DNA of 31,887 nt from positions 1 to 31,887 of the forward strand of contig CALEKY010000023.1 in assembly GCA_937902995.1 (NCBI GenBank), given 5' to 3'. Positions 24,916 through 31,887 of this stretch are shown in pieces. Both the position numbers and the translations under genes were made by a program. A model generated the notes under the pieces. The model made no database searches and was not told where the DNA came from. It worked only from the letters and a program-made list of their open reading frames with translations. Within the stretch, counting starts at the first letter, position 1. Each line of letters starts with the position of its first letter. Source of the DNA: an uncultured Sinobacteraceae bacterium. Lineage in GTDB: Bacteria; Pseudomonadota; Gammaproteobacteria; Steroidobacterales; Steroidobacteraceae.

Positions 24916-25281
24916 TCAGCCCGCAAGTGCGGCCTGAGCCTTCTCGATCAGCTTGTCCATCGACACCGGCTTGACGAGATAGTCGATCGCGCCCTGGCGC
25001 ATTCCCCAGATCCTGTCGGTCTCCTGATCCTTCGACGTCACCATGATCACGGGAATCGATTTCGTCTCGGGATCGGACGCGAGCTTGCGCGTCGCCTGGA
25101 AACCGTTGACGCCGGGCATCACGACGTCCATGAAGATGAGATCGGGCTTCATCTCCTTGGCCTTGCGAATCGCTTCTGCGCCATCGCCCGCGCACGCGGT
25201 CTGATACCCGTGGCGCTCCAAGGCCTTCTGCATGACGTGCACTTCAGTCGGCGAGTCGTCGACGATGAGGATCAGGGCCAT
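24916..25281 (-). CDS. pilH: PilH, single-domain response regulator
   Basis: The 121-residue protein is a lone CheY-like receiver with no output domain: acidic pair Asp8/Asp9 (ILIVDDSPTE), phosphoacceptor Asp52 in IFMDVVMPG, Thr82 in MVTSKDQETD, and Lys104 in YLVKPV. In Pseudomonas PilH acts with PilG, probably favouring retraction or draining phosphate from ChpA. The length equals that of Pseudomonas PilH when ATG 25281 is used, and that ATG is preceded by GGAG and AAGG. An in-frame ATG at 25320 would add an unconserved 13-residue lead. It lies 42 nt after the pilG stop. Confidence 0.95.
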   Translation of the reverse strand: MALILIVDDSPTEVHVMQKALERHGYQTACAGDGAEAIRKAKEMKPDLIFMDVVMPGVNGFQATRKLASDPETKSIPVIMVTSKDQETDRIWGMRQGAIDYLVKPVSMDKLIEKAQAALAG

Positions 25282-25323
25282 ACCTTGCTCCGACCTTGCA
25301 TGTATCGCTTGTCCGGGCATCGG

Positions 25324-25737
25324 TTAACGGATCATGTGCCCGACGTGCGTCTCGATCGCATTGAGCAGCTCGTCTTTGGTGAACGGCTTCGTCAAATAGT
25401 GTTCGGAGCCGACGATGCGTCCGCGCGCGCGATCGAACAATCCATCCTTGCTCGACAGCATGATCACCGGAATCGAACGAAACACCTTGTTGTGCTTGAT
25501 GAGCGAGCAGGTCTGGTAGCCGTCGAGTCGCGGCATCATGATGTCCACGAAGACGATGTCGGGCTGGTGATCGGCGATCTTCGACAGCGCATCGAAGCCG
25601 TCGACCGCCGTGTACACCTCACAGCCCTCCTTTGCCAGCAACGTTTCCGCGGTACGCCGGATCGTCTTGCTGTCGTCGATCACGAGGACTTTGAGCCCAG
25701 CCAGGCGCGGGCTGCTGCTCGCTGCTACGTTCTCCAT
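25324..25737 (-). CDS. pilG: PilG, single-domain response regulator
   Basis: The 137-residue CheY-like receiver has Asp21/Asp22 (LVIDDSKTIRRTAETLL), phosphoacceptor Asp65 in VFVDIMMPRLDGYQTC and Lys117 in YLTKPF; the LSSKDGLFDRARGRIVGS segment is diagnostic of PilG. PilG promotes pilus extension, and in Pseudomonas also acts on cyclic-AMP synthesis and polarity. It is the first gene of the Pil-Chp operon. ATG 25737 was selected because GAGAGGA lies about 7 nt upstream; a GTG at 25776 is a weaker option. The gene is divergent from gshB over 277 bp. Confidence 0.96.
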   Translation of the reverse strand: MENVAASSSPRLAGLKVLVIDDSKTIRRTAETLLAKEGCEVYTAVDGFDALSKIADHQPDIVFVDIMMPRLDGYQTCSLIKHNKVFRSIPVIMLSSKDGLFDRARGRIVGSEHYLTKPFTKDELLNAIETHVGHMIR

Positions 25738-26014
25738 CGGCTTTCCTCTCGAGCAATCGCGCTCATGTTCGTTCACGCCGCCGAATTGCGGTCCCCGTCA
25801 GCTCACAATTTCTGCGTAAATCCTGATACTTGCGCGACGACCGAAACTTTTAACATATTGGTCGGGGGGCCCGCCATTGGCTGCGTGCCTATAGTATGAA
25901 GCTTGTCACACGCGCGGCTCGGTGACGTGATGCGCGTCTCACGACGGCAGATCGGGTCCAGCGAGCGCAGCGGTCTTTCCGCGCTTTGCCCGCACACGTT
26001 TACAGGAATCTCTC
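25738..26014. other. Divergent intergenic region between pilG and gshB
   Basis: This spacer must hold promoters for both the Pil-Chp operon and gshB. An AT-rich patch around 25847-25860 and a TATAGT at 25890-25895 stand out against the GC-rich background, but no -35 at proper spacing could be matched on either strand. A short dyad CGACC...GGTCG (about 25838-25864) surrounds the AT-rich patch and could be an operator. No small gene was recognised. Confidence 0.4.
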
Positions 26015-26974
26015 ATGTCCATTCAGATCGTCGTCGTGATGGATCCCATCGAATCCATCAAACCCGCCAAAGACACCACGCTCGCGATGATGCTCGCGGC
26101 ACAGAAGCGCAATTGGACGCTCTGGTACGCCGAACAACGCGATTTGTGGCTGAGCGACGGCACGGCGTTCGGGCGATTGCGGCCGGTGCGAGTGCGTGAC
26201 GATTTGCAGAGCTGGTTCGAGCTTGGTGAACCCCGGGTGACGAAGCTCGGCGAAATGGACGCGATCCTGATGCGCAAGGATCCGCCCTTCGACATGGAAT
26301 ACATCTATACGACTTACATTCTGGAGCGCGCCGAGCTCCAGGGCGCTCTCGTAGTGAATCGACCGCAAGGTCTGCGGGACATGAACGAAAAGGTGTTCAC
26401 GGCCTGGTTTCCGCAATGCTGCGCGCCGACCCTGATCACGCGCGACATGGCCGACATGCATGCGTTCCTGCGCGAGCACCTGAAGATCGTTTGCAAGCCC
26501 CTGCACGGTATGGGTGGCCGGTCGATCTTCGTCATCGACCGCGGCGACAAGAACGCGAACGTGATCTTCGAAACGCTCACCGACTACGGCTCGCGCTATG
26601 CGATCGTGCAGCGGTACATCCCCGACATCATTTCGACCGGAGACTCGCGCGTGCTCGTCATCGACGGCGAACCGGCGCCTTATGCCCTCGCGCGCATTCC
26701 GACTGAGGTCGATAACCGGGGAAATCTCGCCGCCGGAGCCAAGGGCGTCGGACGCGAGCTCACGGAGCGCGACCGATGGCTCGTCAGCCAGATCGGCCCC
26801 ACGCTGCGCGATCGCGGCATGCTGTTCGTCGGGCTCGATGTGATCGGCGGCTACGTGACCGAGATCAACGTCACGAGCCCGACCGGCGTGCGTGAATTGG
26901 ACAAGCAATTCAAGACCGAAATCGCCGGATTGCTGATGGACGCCATCGAAAAGCAGGTTGCCGCTCGGCGCTAG
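26015..26974 (+). CDS. gshB: Glutathione synthetase GshB
   Basis: The 319-residue ATP-grasp ligase joins glycine to gamma-glutamylcysteine to form glutathione in the cytoplasm. The N-terminus (VVVMDPIESIKPAKDTTLAMMLAAQ) and DAILMRKDPPFDMEYIYTTYILE are the substrate-domain signatures. The ATP-grasp part shows KPLHGMGGRSIFVI, QRYIPDIISTGDSRVLVIDGEP and the metal-binding end FVGLDVIGGYVTEINVTSPTGVREL. The length is normal. An AGGA lies 6 nt before the ATG. Position beside pilG and ahead of the tonB-like gene is the conserved order of gammaproteobacteria; the link with motility is positional only. Confidence 0.97.
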   Translation: MSIQIVVVMDPIESIKPAKDTTLAMMLAAQKRNWTLWYAEQRDLWLSDGTAFGRLRPVRVRDDLQSWFELGEPRVTKLGEMDAILMRKDPPFDMEYIYTTYILERAELQGALVVNRPQGLRDMNEKVFTAWFPQCCAPTLITRDMADMHAFLREHLKIVCKPLHGMGGRSIFVIDRGDKNANVIFETLTDYGSRYAIVQRYIPDIISTGDSRVLVIDGEPAPYALARIPTEVDNRGNLAAGAKGVGRELTERDRWLVSQIGPTLRDRGMLFVGLDVIGGYVTEINVTSPTGVRELDKQFKTEIAGLLMDAIEKQVAARR

Positions 26975-27060
26975 CGCGCCTTTCCGCACGCGTGGCCTGA
27001 GGAAATTTCTGCTCGCTTGCGCCGAACCACGTACGATTAGTGATCCGATCGACTGCCGTC

Positions 27061-27987
27061 ATGAGCGCTGCCGCAAACGACCTCGGTTTGCTGACCGACA
27101 CCCAAGAGGGTGCTGCGCCGGTCAAGGATCGTCTGACGACCACGCTGTTTCTCGCCGCGCTCTTTCACGGCATCGTGATCCTCGGCGTGACGTTTGCTGC
27201 GCCGCGAGGCCCCAAGCCCACGACGCCGACGCTCGAGGTCATGATCCTGACGGGCCCCGATCTCCAAGCCGCCGACAATCCCACTGCGCAATATCTGGCC
27301 CAGCGCAATCAGATCGGCAGCGGCACCACGAACGAACGCGTCCGGCCGGCCAATCCCGCCTCGTCGCCCATGGCGGCAGCGCAAGACGGCGTTCCCGACG
27401 GTAATGGCGACGAATATCGCGAGGCGGTGACCGGGCAACACTCGACGGAGTACCTGACGGCTCGCTCGGATCGAAGCGAAGTTGCTTTTCGCAGCGGCGA
27501 CGATCGGCCCGCGCAGGAAGCGCAAGTTCCGCTGGCACTGACGCCGATGACGCCGAGCCCGGTGACGACGAGCGCGACCGATCGCTCCTTGCGGCTGCGA
27601 GGCCGTCACGACGGCAAGTACGAAGTCATCCCGAATACTCGCGAATCGAAGATCGCACCGTACCTCGATGCCTGGCGACGCAAAGTGGAACGCCTCGGCA
27701 CGATGAACTTCCCGCAAGTCGCCCGACAACGAAATGCCTCGATCGGCAACCCCGTGCTCGAAGTGTCGATCAGCGCGGACGGCAAACTGAACGGCAGCAT
27801 CGTGCGCCGATCGAGCGGTCACAAGGACCTGGACCAGGCCGCGCAAGCCATCCTGCGGCTGGCATCGCCGTTCGATCCCTTCCCGCCCGAGCTGCGTAAG
27901 CAATACGACGAGCTCAGATTCGCCTACGAGTGGCGCTTTCTCGGCGGCGAAGTCGGGCAAGGAACGCTCACCGTGCCGGCGGAGTGA
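27061..27987 (+). CDS. TonB-like energy transducer (TonB3-type position)
   Basis: The 308-residue product has a short cytoplasmic start, one membrane helix at about 28-46, a long Pro/Thr/Ala-rich but not strictly Pro-Lys periplasmic stretch, and a TonB C-terminal domain at about 205-305. That domain has YLDAWRRKVERLGTMNFP, NPVLEVSISADGKLNGSIVRRSSGHKDLDQAAQAIL, and then PFPPELR. In Pseudomonas the gene at this place is tonB3, needed for normal twitching motility. No exbB/exbD lies beside it. ATG 27061 was preferred to an in-frame GTG at 27040. It is 86 bp behind gshB and probably in its operon. It may serve the pilus or the envelope rather than iron uptake; that is inference. Confidence 0.88.
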   Translation: MSAAANDLGLLTDTQEGAAPVKDRLTTTLFLAALFHGIVILGVTFAAPRGPKPTTPTLEVMILTGPDLQAADNPTAQYLAQRNQIGSGTTNERVRPANPASSPMAAAQDGVPDGNGDEYREAVTGQHSTEYLTARSDRSEVAFRSGDDRPAQEAQVPLALTPMTPSPVTTSATDRSLRLRGRHDGKYEVIPNTRESKIAPYLDAWRRKVERLGTMNFPQVARQRNASIGNPVLEVSISADGKLNGSIVRRSSGHKDLDQAAQAILRLASPFDPFPPELRKQYDELRFAYEWRFLGGEVGQGTLTVPAE

Positions 27988-28095
27988 AGACGGATTACGA
28001 AGAATTGCAGTGCGTCTTGCGGTCGGTGCTTGGGTTGGGGCACTTAAGTCTTAAATTGCTTGAGCCGTCCCGAAACCGGTCGGATACTCGAATCC

Positions 28096-28656
28096 ATGTC
28101 TACCGGCTATCTCACCAATCAGTTTCTCGTGGCGATGCCCACGATGATGGACGTGAATTTCGCACAAACCGTCACGTTCATCTGGGAACACAACCATGAA
28201 GGCGCGCTGGGCATCGTCATCAATCGCCCGCTGCGCATGCGCCTGGCGGACGTGTTCGAACAACTGAAGATGCCGATGGCGCCGGGCGTCAGCGGCGACG
28301 AGCCCGTGCTCCAGGGCGGGCCGGTTCAAACCGACCGGGGTTTCGTCGTGCATCGCGCCGGCGGCCATTGGGAGCACACACGCCTGGTGTCCTCGACGAT
28401 CCAGGTGACGACATCGCCCGATATCCTGGACGCGATGGCGCGGGGCGCCGGTCCGAAAACCGCAATCGTTGCGCTCGGCTATGCGGGCTGGGGTCCGGGC
28501 CAGCTCGAAGCCGAAATCGCGCAAAACGCGTGGCTCACCGTGCCCGCCGACGAACGGATTCTTTTCGACATCCCGTACGAGCAGCGCTGGCACGCTGCCG
28601 GGCGCCTGCTCGGCATCGACGTCGCCACCATCAGTCCGCACGTCGGCCACGCCTGA
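28096..28656 (+). CDS. yqgE: YqgE/AlgH family protein
   Basis: The 186-residue product shows the family start GYLTNQFLVAMPTMMDVNFAQTVTFIWEH, then GALGIVINRPL, VLQGGPVQTDRGFVVH, and ALGYAGWGPGQLEAEIAQNAWL. The family is a compact cytoplasmic fold of unproven biochemical role; the Pseudomonas member was once named AlgH for an effect on alginate. It nearly always precedes ruvX, as here. ATG 28096 matches the conserved start; an upstream TTG at 28060 is less likely. The 108-bp gap before it is AT-richer, with an ACTTAAGT palindrome at 28042-28049, and may contain a promoter. Confidence 0.95.
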   Translation: MSTGYLTNQFLVAMPTMMDVNFAQTVTFIWEHNHEGALGIVINRPLRMRLADVFEQLKMPMAPGVSGDEPVLQGGPVQTDRGFVVHRAGGHWEHTRLVSSTIQVTTSPDILDAMARGAGPKTAIVALGYAGWGPGQLEAEIAQNAWLTVPADERILFDIPYEQRWHAAGRLLGIDVATISPHVGHA

Positions 28657-28687
28657 CGCTTTCGCGTCGCCGCGGTACGCTTGCTCG

Positions 28688-29143
28688 GTGAACCCGAGCT
28701 CGAGCCCGCAAATCGTCCTCGCCTTCGACTATGGCACCCGCCGCATTGGGATCGCTTCCGGCGACACGCTCACCTGCACGGCGCACGGGGTCAGCACGCT
28801 CGAACGAACGAGCGATATCCCCTGGAACGCCATCGCGGCGCTGATCGAACAGTACCGGCCGGCCCAGTTGGTGGTCGGCCTCCCCTATAATATGGACGGT
28901 ACGCCGACACTCCTGACCGATGCGGCGCGCAAATTCGCCCGCGAACTGAGCGCCCGTTTCGCAATCCCCGCGTGCCTCGTGGACGAGCGCCTGAGCTCGC
29001 GCGAAGCGGAAGCGCAGCTTCGCGAAGCGCGCGCGAGCAGACTCAAGCGCCGCCGCGTCACGCATGCGGACGTCGACATGACCGCGGCGAAAGTCGTCTT
29101 GGAGCGCTGGTTTGCCGATCCTGCCGCCGCCGAGAAAGTCTGA
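28688..29143 (+). CDS. ruvX: RuvX/YqgF Holliday-junction resolvase-like protein
   Basis: The 151-residue RNase H-fold protein has Asp14 in LAFDYGTRRIGIASGD, the QLVVGLPYNMDG segment, DERLSSREAEAQLRE and a C-terminal HADVDMTAAKVVLERW with the final catalytic acid. In E. coli YqgF takes part in 16S rRNA 5' end processing, and homologues resolve Holliday junctions in vitro. The start is placed at GTG 28688, 31 bp behind yqgE, because no in-frame ATG lies near the conserved N-terminus and the protein begins with a short Ser-rich lead. It is followed 25 bp later by pyrB. Confidence 0.94.
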   Translation: MNPSSSPQIVLAFDYGTRRIGIASGDTLTCTAHGVSTLERTSDIPWNAIAALIEQYRPAQLVVGLPYNMDGTPTLLTDAARKFARELSARFAIPACLVDERLSSREAEAQLREARASRLKRRRVTHADVDMTAAKVVLERWFADPAAAEKV

Positions 29144-29168
29144 GCGGCCCGAGACTCGAGGGCACCTT

Positions 29169-30227
29169 TTGAGCACAAATCCGAACAACGACGATCCGCG
29201 GACGCGAACGCAGCCGTCCGTCGCCGGATTCGCCAGCGAACAATCCGCCTCACTGAGCGCCACTGTGCAGCGCGACAGCGAAGGTCGGCTGCAACACCTC
29301 ATCACTTTGGAAGGACTGACGCGCGAAGAGCTCACCGCGCTCCTCGATCTGGCGCAGTTCTATGTCCGCGACCCCGGCGACCTGCCGGCACGGGATCAGA
29401 CGCTCGCCGGCCACACGGTCGCAAACTTGTTCTTCGAGCCGAGCACGCGCACGCGCGTGTCTTTCGAGCTCGCGGCACGACGCCTCGGCGCCGAAGTCGT
29501 GAACCTGGACATGCAATCCTCGTCGCGCGTGAAGGGCGAAACGGTGCTCGACACGATCTACACGCTGCAAGCGATGCATGCGGACATCCTGATCATGCGC
29601 GACGCCGAGCCGGGCTTGCCCGCCTTCATTGCTCAGCACGTGGCGCCGCATGTTTGCATCCTCAATGCCGGCGAGGCGCATCTGTCCCACCCGACCCAAG
29701 GCTTGCTCGATGCGCTGACCGTGCGGCAGGTGAAGGGCGGATTCGAGGGTCTGCGGATTTTGATTGCCGGCGACATCGCTCACTCGCGAGTCGCACGTTC
29801 GGCTTGGCACGCGTTCACGACGCTCGGCGTCGAAGAGCTGCGGATCGCCGCGCCGGAAGACTTGATGCCCGGTCCGGACGAATTTGCGAATGCCACGCGC
29901 TTCTACGACATCGACCAAGCCATCGAAGGCGTGGACGTCGTGATGACACTTCGCATCCAACGCGAGCGTTTCGGCTCGGCCCGCTTCCCCGACGAGCTGA
30001 CTTACCACCGCAAGTTCGGCATCACCGCCGAGCGCCTGCGCAAGGCCAAACCGGACGCCATCGTGATGCATCCCGGCCCGATGAATCGCGACGTGGAGAT
30101 CGCGAGCGAGGTGGCCGACGGACCACAATCGGTGATCCAACGCCAGGTCACGAACGGCGTGGCAGTGCGCATGGCCGTGCTTGCAACGATCGTTCGCAAC
30201 GTACAGGCGAGGCGGCAGCTTAGGTAA
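29169..30227 (+). CDS. pyrB: Aspartate carbamoyltransferase catalytic subunit PyrB
   Basis: The 352-residue enzyme condenses carbamoyl phosphate with aspartate, the first committed step of pyrimidine synthesis. Its marks are the carbamoyl-phosphate loop FFEPSTRTRVSFELAA, SSSRVKGETVLDT, the HPTQGLLDALT segment and HPGPMNRDVEI. A non-conserved lead of about 35 residues precedes the domain. The start is set at TTG 29169, with GAGG about 7 nt upstream; no ATG fits. In Pseudomonas pyrB is followed by an inactive dihydroorotase gene (pyrC') and preceded by pyrR; neither is here. Instead a PyrK-like gene follows after a 176-bp spacer filled by a heptamer-repeat element. Confidence 0.95.
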   Translation: MSTNPNNDDPRTRTQPSVAGFASEQSASLSATVQRDSEGRLQHLITLEGLTREELTALLDLAQFYVRDPGDLPARDQTLAGHTVANLFFEPSTRTRVSFELAARRLGAEVVNLDMQSSSRVKGETVLDTIYTLQAMHADILIMRDAEPGLPAFIAQHVAPHVCILNAGEAHLSHPTQGLLDALTVRQVKGGFEGLRILIAGDIAHSRVARSAWHAFTTLGVEELRIAAPEDLMPGPDEFANATRFYDIDQAIEGVDVVMTLRIQRERFGSARFPDELTYHRKFGITAERLRKAKPDAIVMHPGPMNRDVEIASEVADGPQSVIQRQVTNGVAVRMAVLATIVRNVQARRQLR

Positions 30228-30381
30228 GGGAACGGGGAAAGGGGAAAAGGGAAAGGGAATGATCCGTGATTCGTGATTCGAAGTGACCGGCGACTCGTGA
30301 CCGGTTTGCGCGATAAGTGACACAGAAACCTCTTCTTTTCCCGATTCCCCTTTCCCTTTTCGCGATTCCCTTGTCCCAATT
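30228..30381. repeat. Inverted heptamer-array element (GGGAAAG / NNTTCCC) between pyrB and the PyrK-like gene
   Basis: The left arm holds four to five 7-bp units of GGGAAAG type from 30228 to 30262. The right arm holds six units ending in TCCC (one TCGC) in perfect register from 30336 to 30377, roughly the reverse complement of the left arm (AAAAGGGAAAGGG paired with CCCTTTCCCTTTT-like sequence). The centre keeps the 7-bp rhythm with a different unit: CGTGATT twice at 30265-30278, and GTGACCGG at 30283 and 30297, 14 bp apart. No coding potential was recognised. The element occupies nearly the whole spacer. Confidence 0.75.
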
Positions 30382-30403
30382 ACCGTCAAACAATGAGCCC
30401 TAA

Positions 30404-31297
30404 ATGACATCGACGACCCATCCAGCACACCGCGGCTCGATCTTCCTCGAAGAGGCCGAAGTGCTCGCGCACGAGCGCTTCGACGCCAATCAGTACGTGC
30501 TCAAGCTCCTTGCGCCGAAATGCGCGCGTGCCGCCACGCCGGGGTCGTTCGTGCATTTGACGTGCGACGAATCGCTGCCCATGCGTCGTCCGTTGTCAAT
30601 CATGCGTGCCGACGTCGGACGCGGCACGATCGACGTTCTCTACAAAGTGATCGGCGGCGGGCTCGCGCTGCTCGCGAAGAAGCGTCCGGGCGATCGCATC
30701 AGCTCCTTGGGTCCGATCGGCAACGGTTTCGTTGTGCATCCGGAGAGACCGCGAGCTCTGCTCGTGGGTGGCGGTGTCGGCATCCCGCCCATGATCTTCC
30801 TCGCCGAGCGCCTGCGTGAGCGCAACGACGCATCGTGGAAGCCGCTCGTATTGATGGGTTCGGAAGTGCCGTTCCCGTTCCGCGCGCGCCCTTCGACGAT
30901 CGTCGTGTCCGGAATGCCCGAAGGCACGATCGCCTGCATGCCGATGTTGGACGAATGGGGAATTCCCAGCCGGCTTGCGAGCCTCGCCGGATTTCCCGGC
31001 TGCTTTGAAGGATACGTCACCGACCTTGCCGCGACTTGGCTTGGTTCGTTGGACTCGAGCGCCCTCGCCGAAGTAGAGATGTTCGCCTGCGGTCCGACAC
31101 CCATGCTCAAAGCGGCGGCCGCCGTCGCACAACGCTTCGGCATTCCGTGTCAGGTGTCGCTCGAGGAGTTCATGGCGTGCGCGGTGGGCGGCTGCGCTGG
31201 CTGCGCAGTACGCGTGCAAACACCGACGGGTCCCGCCATGAAGCGGGTCTGTGTGGACGGCCCGGTCTTCGACGCCAGGACGGTATTCGTGGCCTGA
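30404..31297 (+). CDS. Dihydroorotate dehydrogenase electron-transfer subunit-like protein (PyrK family)
   Basis: The 297-residue protein belongs to the ferredoxin-reductase superfamily. It has an FAD-binding barrel with MRRPLSIM at 60-67, an NAD-binding half with VGGGVGIPPM at 121-130 and CGPTPML at 229-235, and a C-terminal [2Fe-2S] motif with Cys259, Cys264, Cys267 and Cys283. This is the layout of PyrK, which passes electrons between NAD and the catalytic subunit PyrDB in class 1B dihydroorotate dehydrogenase. Compared with typical PyrK it is longer by some tens of residues in the NAD-binding half. No pyrD gene lies in the window. Its position after pyrB supports a pyrimidine role, though another redox partner is possible. 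Its stop is 9 bp from the pilU stop on the opposite strand. Confidence 0.85.
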   Translation: MTSTTHPAHRGSIFLEEAEVLAHERFDANQYVLKLLAPKCARAATPGSFVHLTCDESLPMRRPLSIMRADVGRGTIDVLYKVIGGGLALLAKKRPGDRISSLGPIGNGFVVHPERPRALLVGGGVGIPPMIFLAERLRERNDASWKPLVLMGSEVPFPFRARPSTIVVSGMPEGTIACMPMLDEWGIPSRLASLAGFPGCFEGYVTDLAATWLGSLDSSALAEVEMFACGPTPMLKAAAAVAQRFGIPCQVSLEEFMACAVGGCAGCAVRVQTPTGPAMKRVCVDGPVFDARTVFVA

Positions 31298-31310
31298 TCG
31301 CGGCGATCAG
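31294..31310. terminator. Palindrome spanning both convergent stop codons
   Basis: CTGATCGC and GCGATCAG form a perfect 8-bp inverted repeat around a single G. The left arm contains the TGA stop of the PyrK-like gene and the right arm contains the stop of pilU. It could fold as a 6-bp stem with a 5-nt loop on either strand. A T-rich tail is missing, so a terminator role is tentative. Confidence 0.35.
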
Positions 31311-31887
31311 CCGAAATTGATCTTCGCTTCGAGATTGGTGCGCGAATCGGCGTAGGCCAACGCGTCTTCCATCGTGATTCGACCCGCCTTGTAGAGCTCG
31401 TAGAGCGCGGTGTCGAAGTGCTGCATGCCCTTCTCCGAGCTCGTCCGCAGCGCTTCTTTCGCGCCGATCACATCGCCCTTCTTGATCAGCTCCTGCACGT
31501 GCGGCGTGTTGATCAAGAGCTCGACCGCGGCGACGCGGCGCTTGTTCTTACCGGGCACGAGGCGCTGGGCGATGATCGCGCGCAAGTATTGCGACAGATC
31601 GAGGAAGATCTGCGGATGCTGATCGCGCGGAAACATGTTGATTATGCGGTCCAGCGTCTCGGCGGTGTTGTTCGCATGGAGCGTCGCGAGAACCAGGTGT
31701 CCGGTACCCGCCAGCATGATCGCCGACTCCATCGTCTCGCGGTCGCGGATCTCGCCGATCAGCAGGACGTCGGGCGCGGCGCGCATCGCGCTCTTCAGCG
31801 CACGTGCATACGACTTCGTATCGAGACCGACTTCGCGCTGATTGATGATCGACTTCTTGTTCGTGTGCAGGAACTCGATCGGATCCT
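31307..31887 (-). CDS. pilU: PilU, type IV pilus retraction ATPase (5' part beyond window)
   Basis: The frame continues without interruption to the window edge; the visible C-terminal part has about 192 residues. It starts inside the conserved DPIEFLHTNKKSIINQREVG region and contains the Walker B segment VLLIGEIRDRETMESA and the His-box GTGHLVLATLHANNTAETLDRIINMFP. A C-terminal domain ends in YADSRTNLEAKINFG. Residues such as APDVLLIGEIRDRETM, LHANN and the C-terminus match PilU rather than PilT. PilU is a hexameric ATPase that helps PilT depolymerise the pilus fibre, the machine controlled by the Pil-Chp genes in this window. The N-terminal part with Walker A is outside the window. Confidence 0.93.
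   Translation of the reverse strand, partial: DPIEFLHTNKKSIINQREVGLDTKSYARALKSAMRAAPDVLLIGEIRDRETMESAIMLAGTGHLVLATLHANNTAETLDRIINMFPRDQHPQIFLDLSQYLRAIIAQRLVPGKNKRRVAAVELLINTPHVQELIKKGDVIGAKEALRTSSEKGMQHFDTALYELYKAGRITMEDALAYADSRTNLEAKINFG

Noticed and set aside
28017..28056. Promoter upstream of yqgE
   Set aside because: Candidate -35 (TTGCGG, TTGGGT) and -10 (TTAAGT, TTAAAT) hexamers exist, but no pair has a 16-18 bp spacing.
30228..30381. Insertion-sequence remnant or transposon ends
   Set aside because: The inverted arms are tandem heptamers rather than unique terminal repeats, there is no transposase trace inside, and no target duplication was seen.

Overview
The window is high-GC DNA from a gammaproteobacterium. 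The strongest marker is the block pilU / pyrB-ruvX-yqgE-tonB-gshB / pilG-pilH-pilI-pilJ-chpA-chpC, a chromosomal neighbourhood shared by pseudomonads, xanthomonads and relatives. The absence of pilK and chpB, the sigma/anti-sigma/vWA-lipoprotein cluster, and an iron-sulfur PyrK-like protein next to pyrB suggest the Xanthomonadales/Nevskiales/Steroidobacter side rather than Pseudomonas. That placement is inference. The DNA looks chromosomal: no insertion sequence, phage, CRISPR, tRNA or rRNA gene was seen.

Layout. 1-2458 (minus): a tightly coupled pair, a tyrosine-phosphatase/ADP-ribosylglycohydrolase-like fusion followed by a putative zinc metallopeptidase that runs off the left edge. 2560-4548 (plus): an APC-type amino acid permease and MsrB. 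4597-5716 (minus): YqhA-like membrane protein and a gamma-class carbonic anhydrase-like protein. 5857-7200 (plus): an orphan GAF histidine kinase. 7228-10492 (minus): vWA lipoprotein, ECF sigma factor and membrane anti-sigma-like protein, with a plausible ECF promoter upstream. 10561-13996 (minus): AmpD, a BtuF-like binding protein, a sodium:solute symporter-like protein and an alkyltransferase-like DNA-repair protein. 14095-14829 (plus): RsmE.

14955-25737 (minus) is the Pil-Chp chemosensory operon controlling type IV pili: PilG and PilH (response regulators), PilI (CheW), PilJ (receptor), a 2199-residue ChpA hybrid kinase with several phosphotransfer domains, and ChpC (CheW). Neither the methyltransferase PilK nor the methylesterase ChpB is present. 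26015-31297 (plus): gshB, a tonB-like gene, yqgE, ruvX, pyrB and a PyrK-like flavin/iron-sulfur reductase. The 3' part of pilU (pilus retraction ATPase) enters from the right on the minus strand.

The most unusual observations are: the phosphatase/ADP-ribosylglycohydrolase fusion, whose hydrolase domain lacks most canonical metal ligands, coupled to a metallopeptidase; three intergenic spacers built from arrays with an exact 7-bp period but unrelated unit sequences, two of them with inverted arms; an A9 homopolymer inside chpA that could make the motility kinase phase-variable; and an ECF-type promoter whose -35 element covers the stop codon of the upstream gene. Many long plus-strand open frames opposite the minus-strand genes are GC-driven shadows and were left out.
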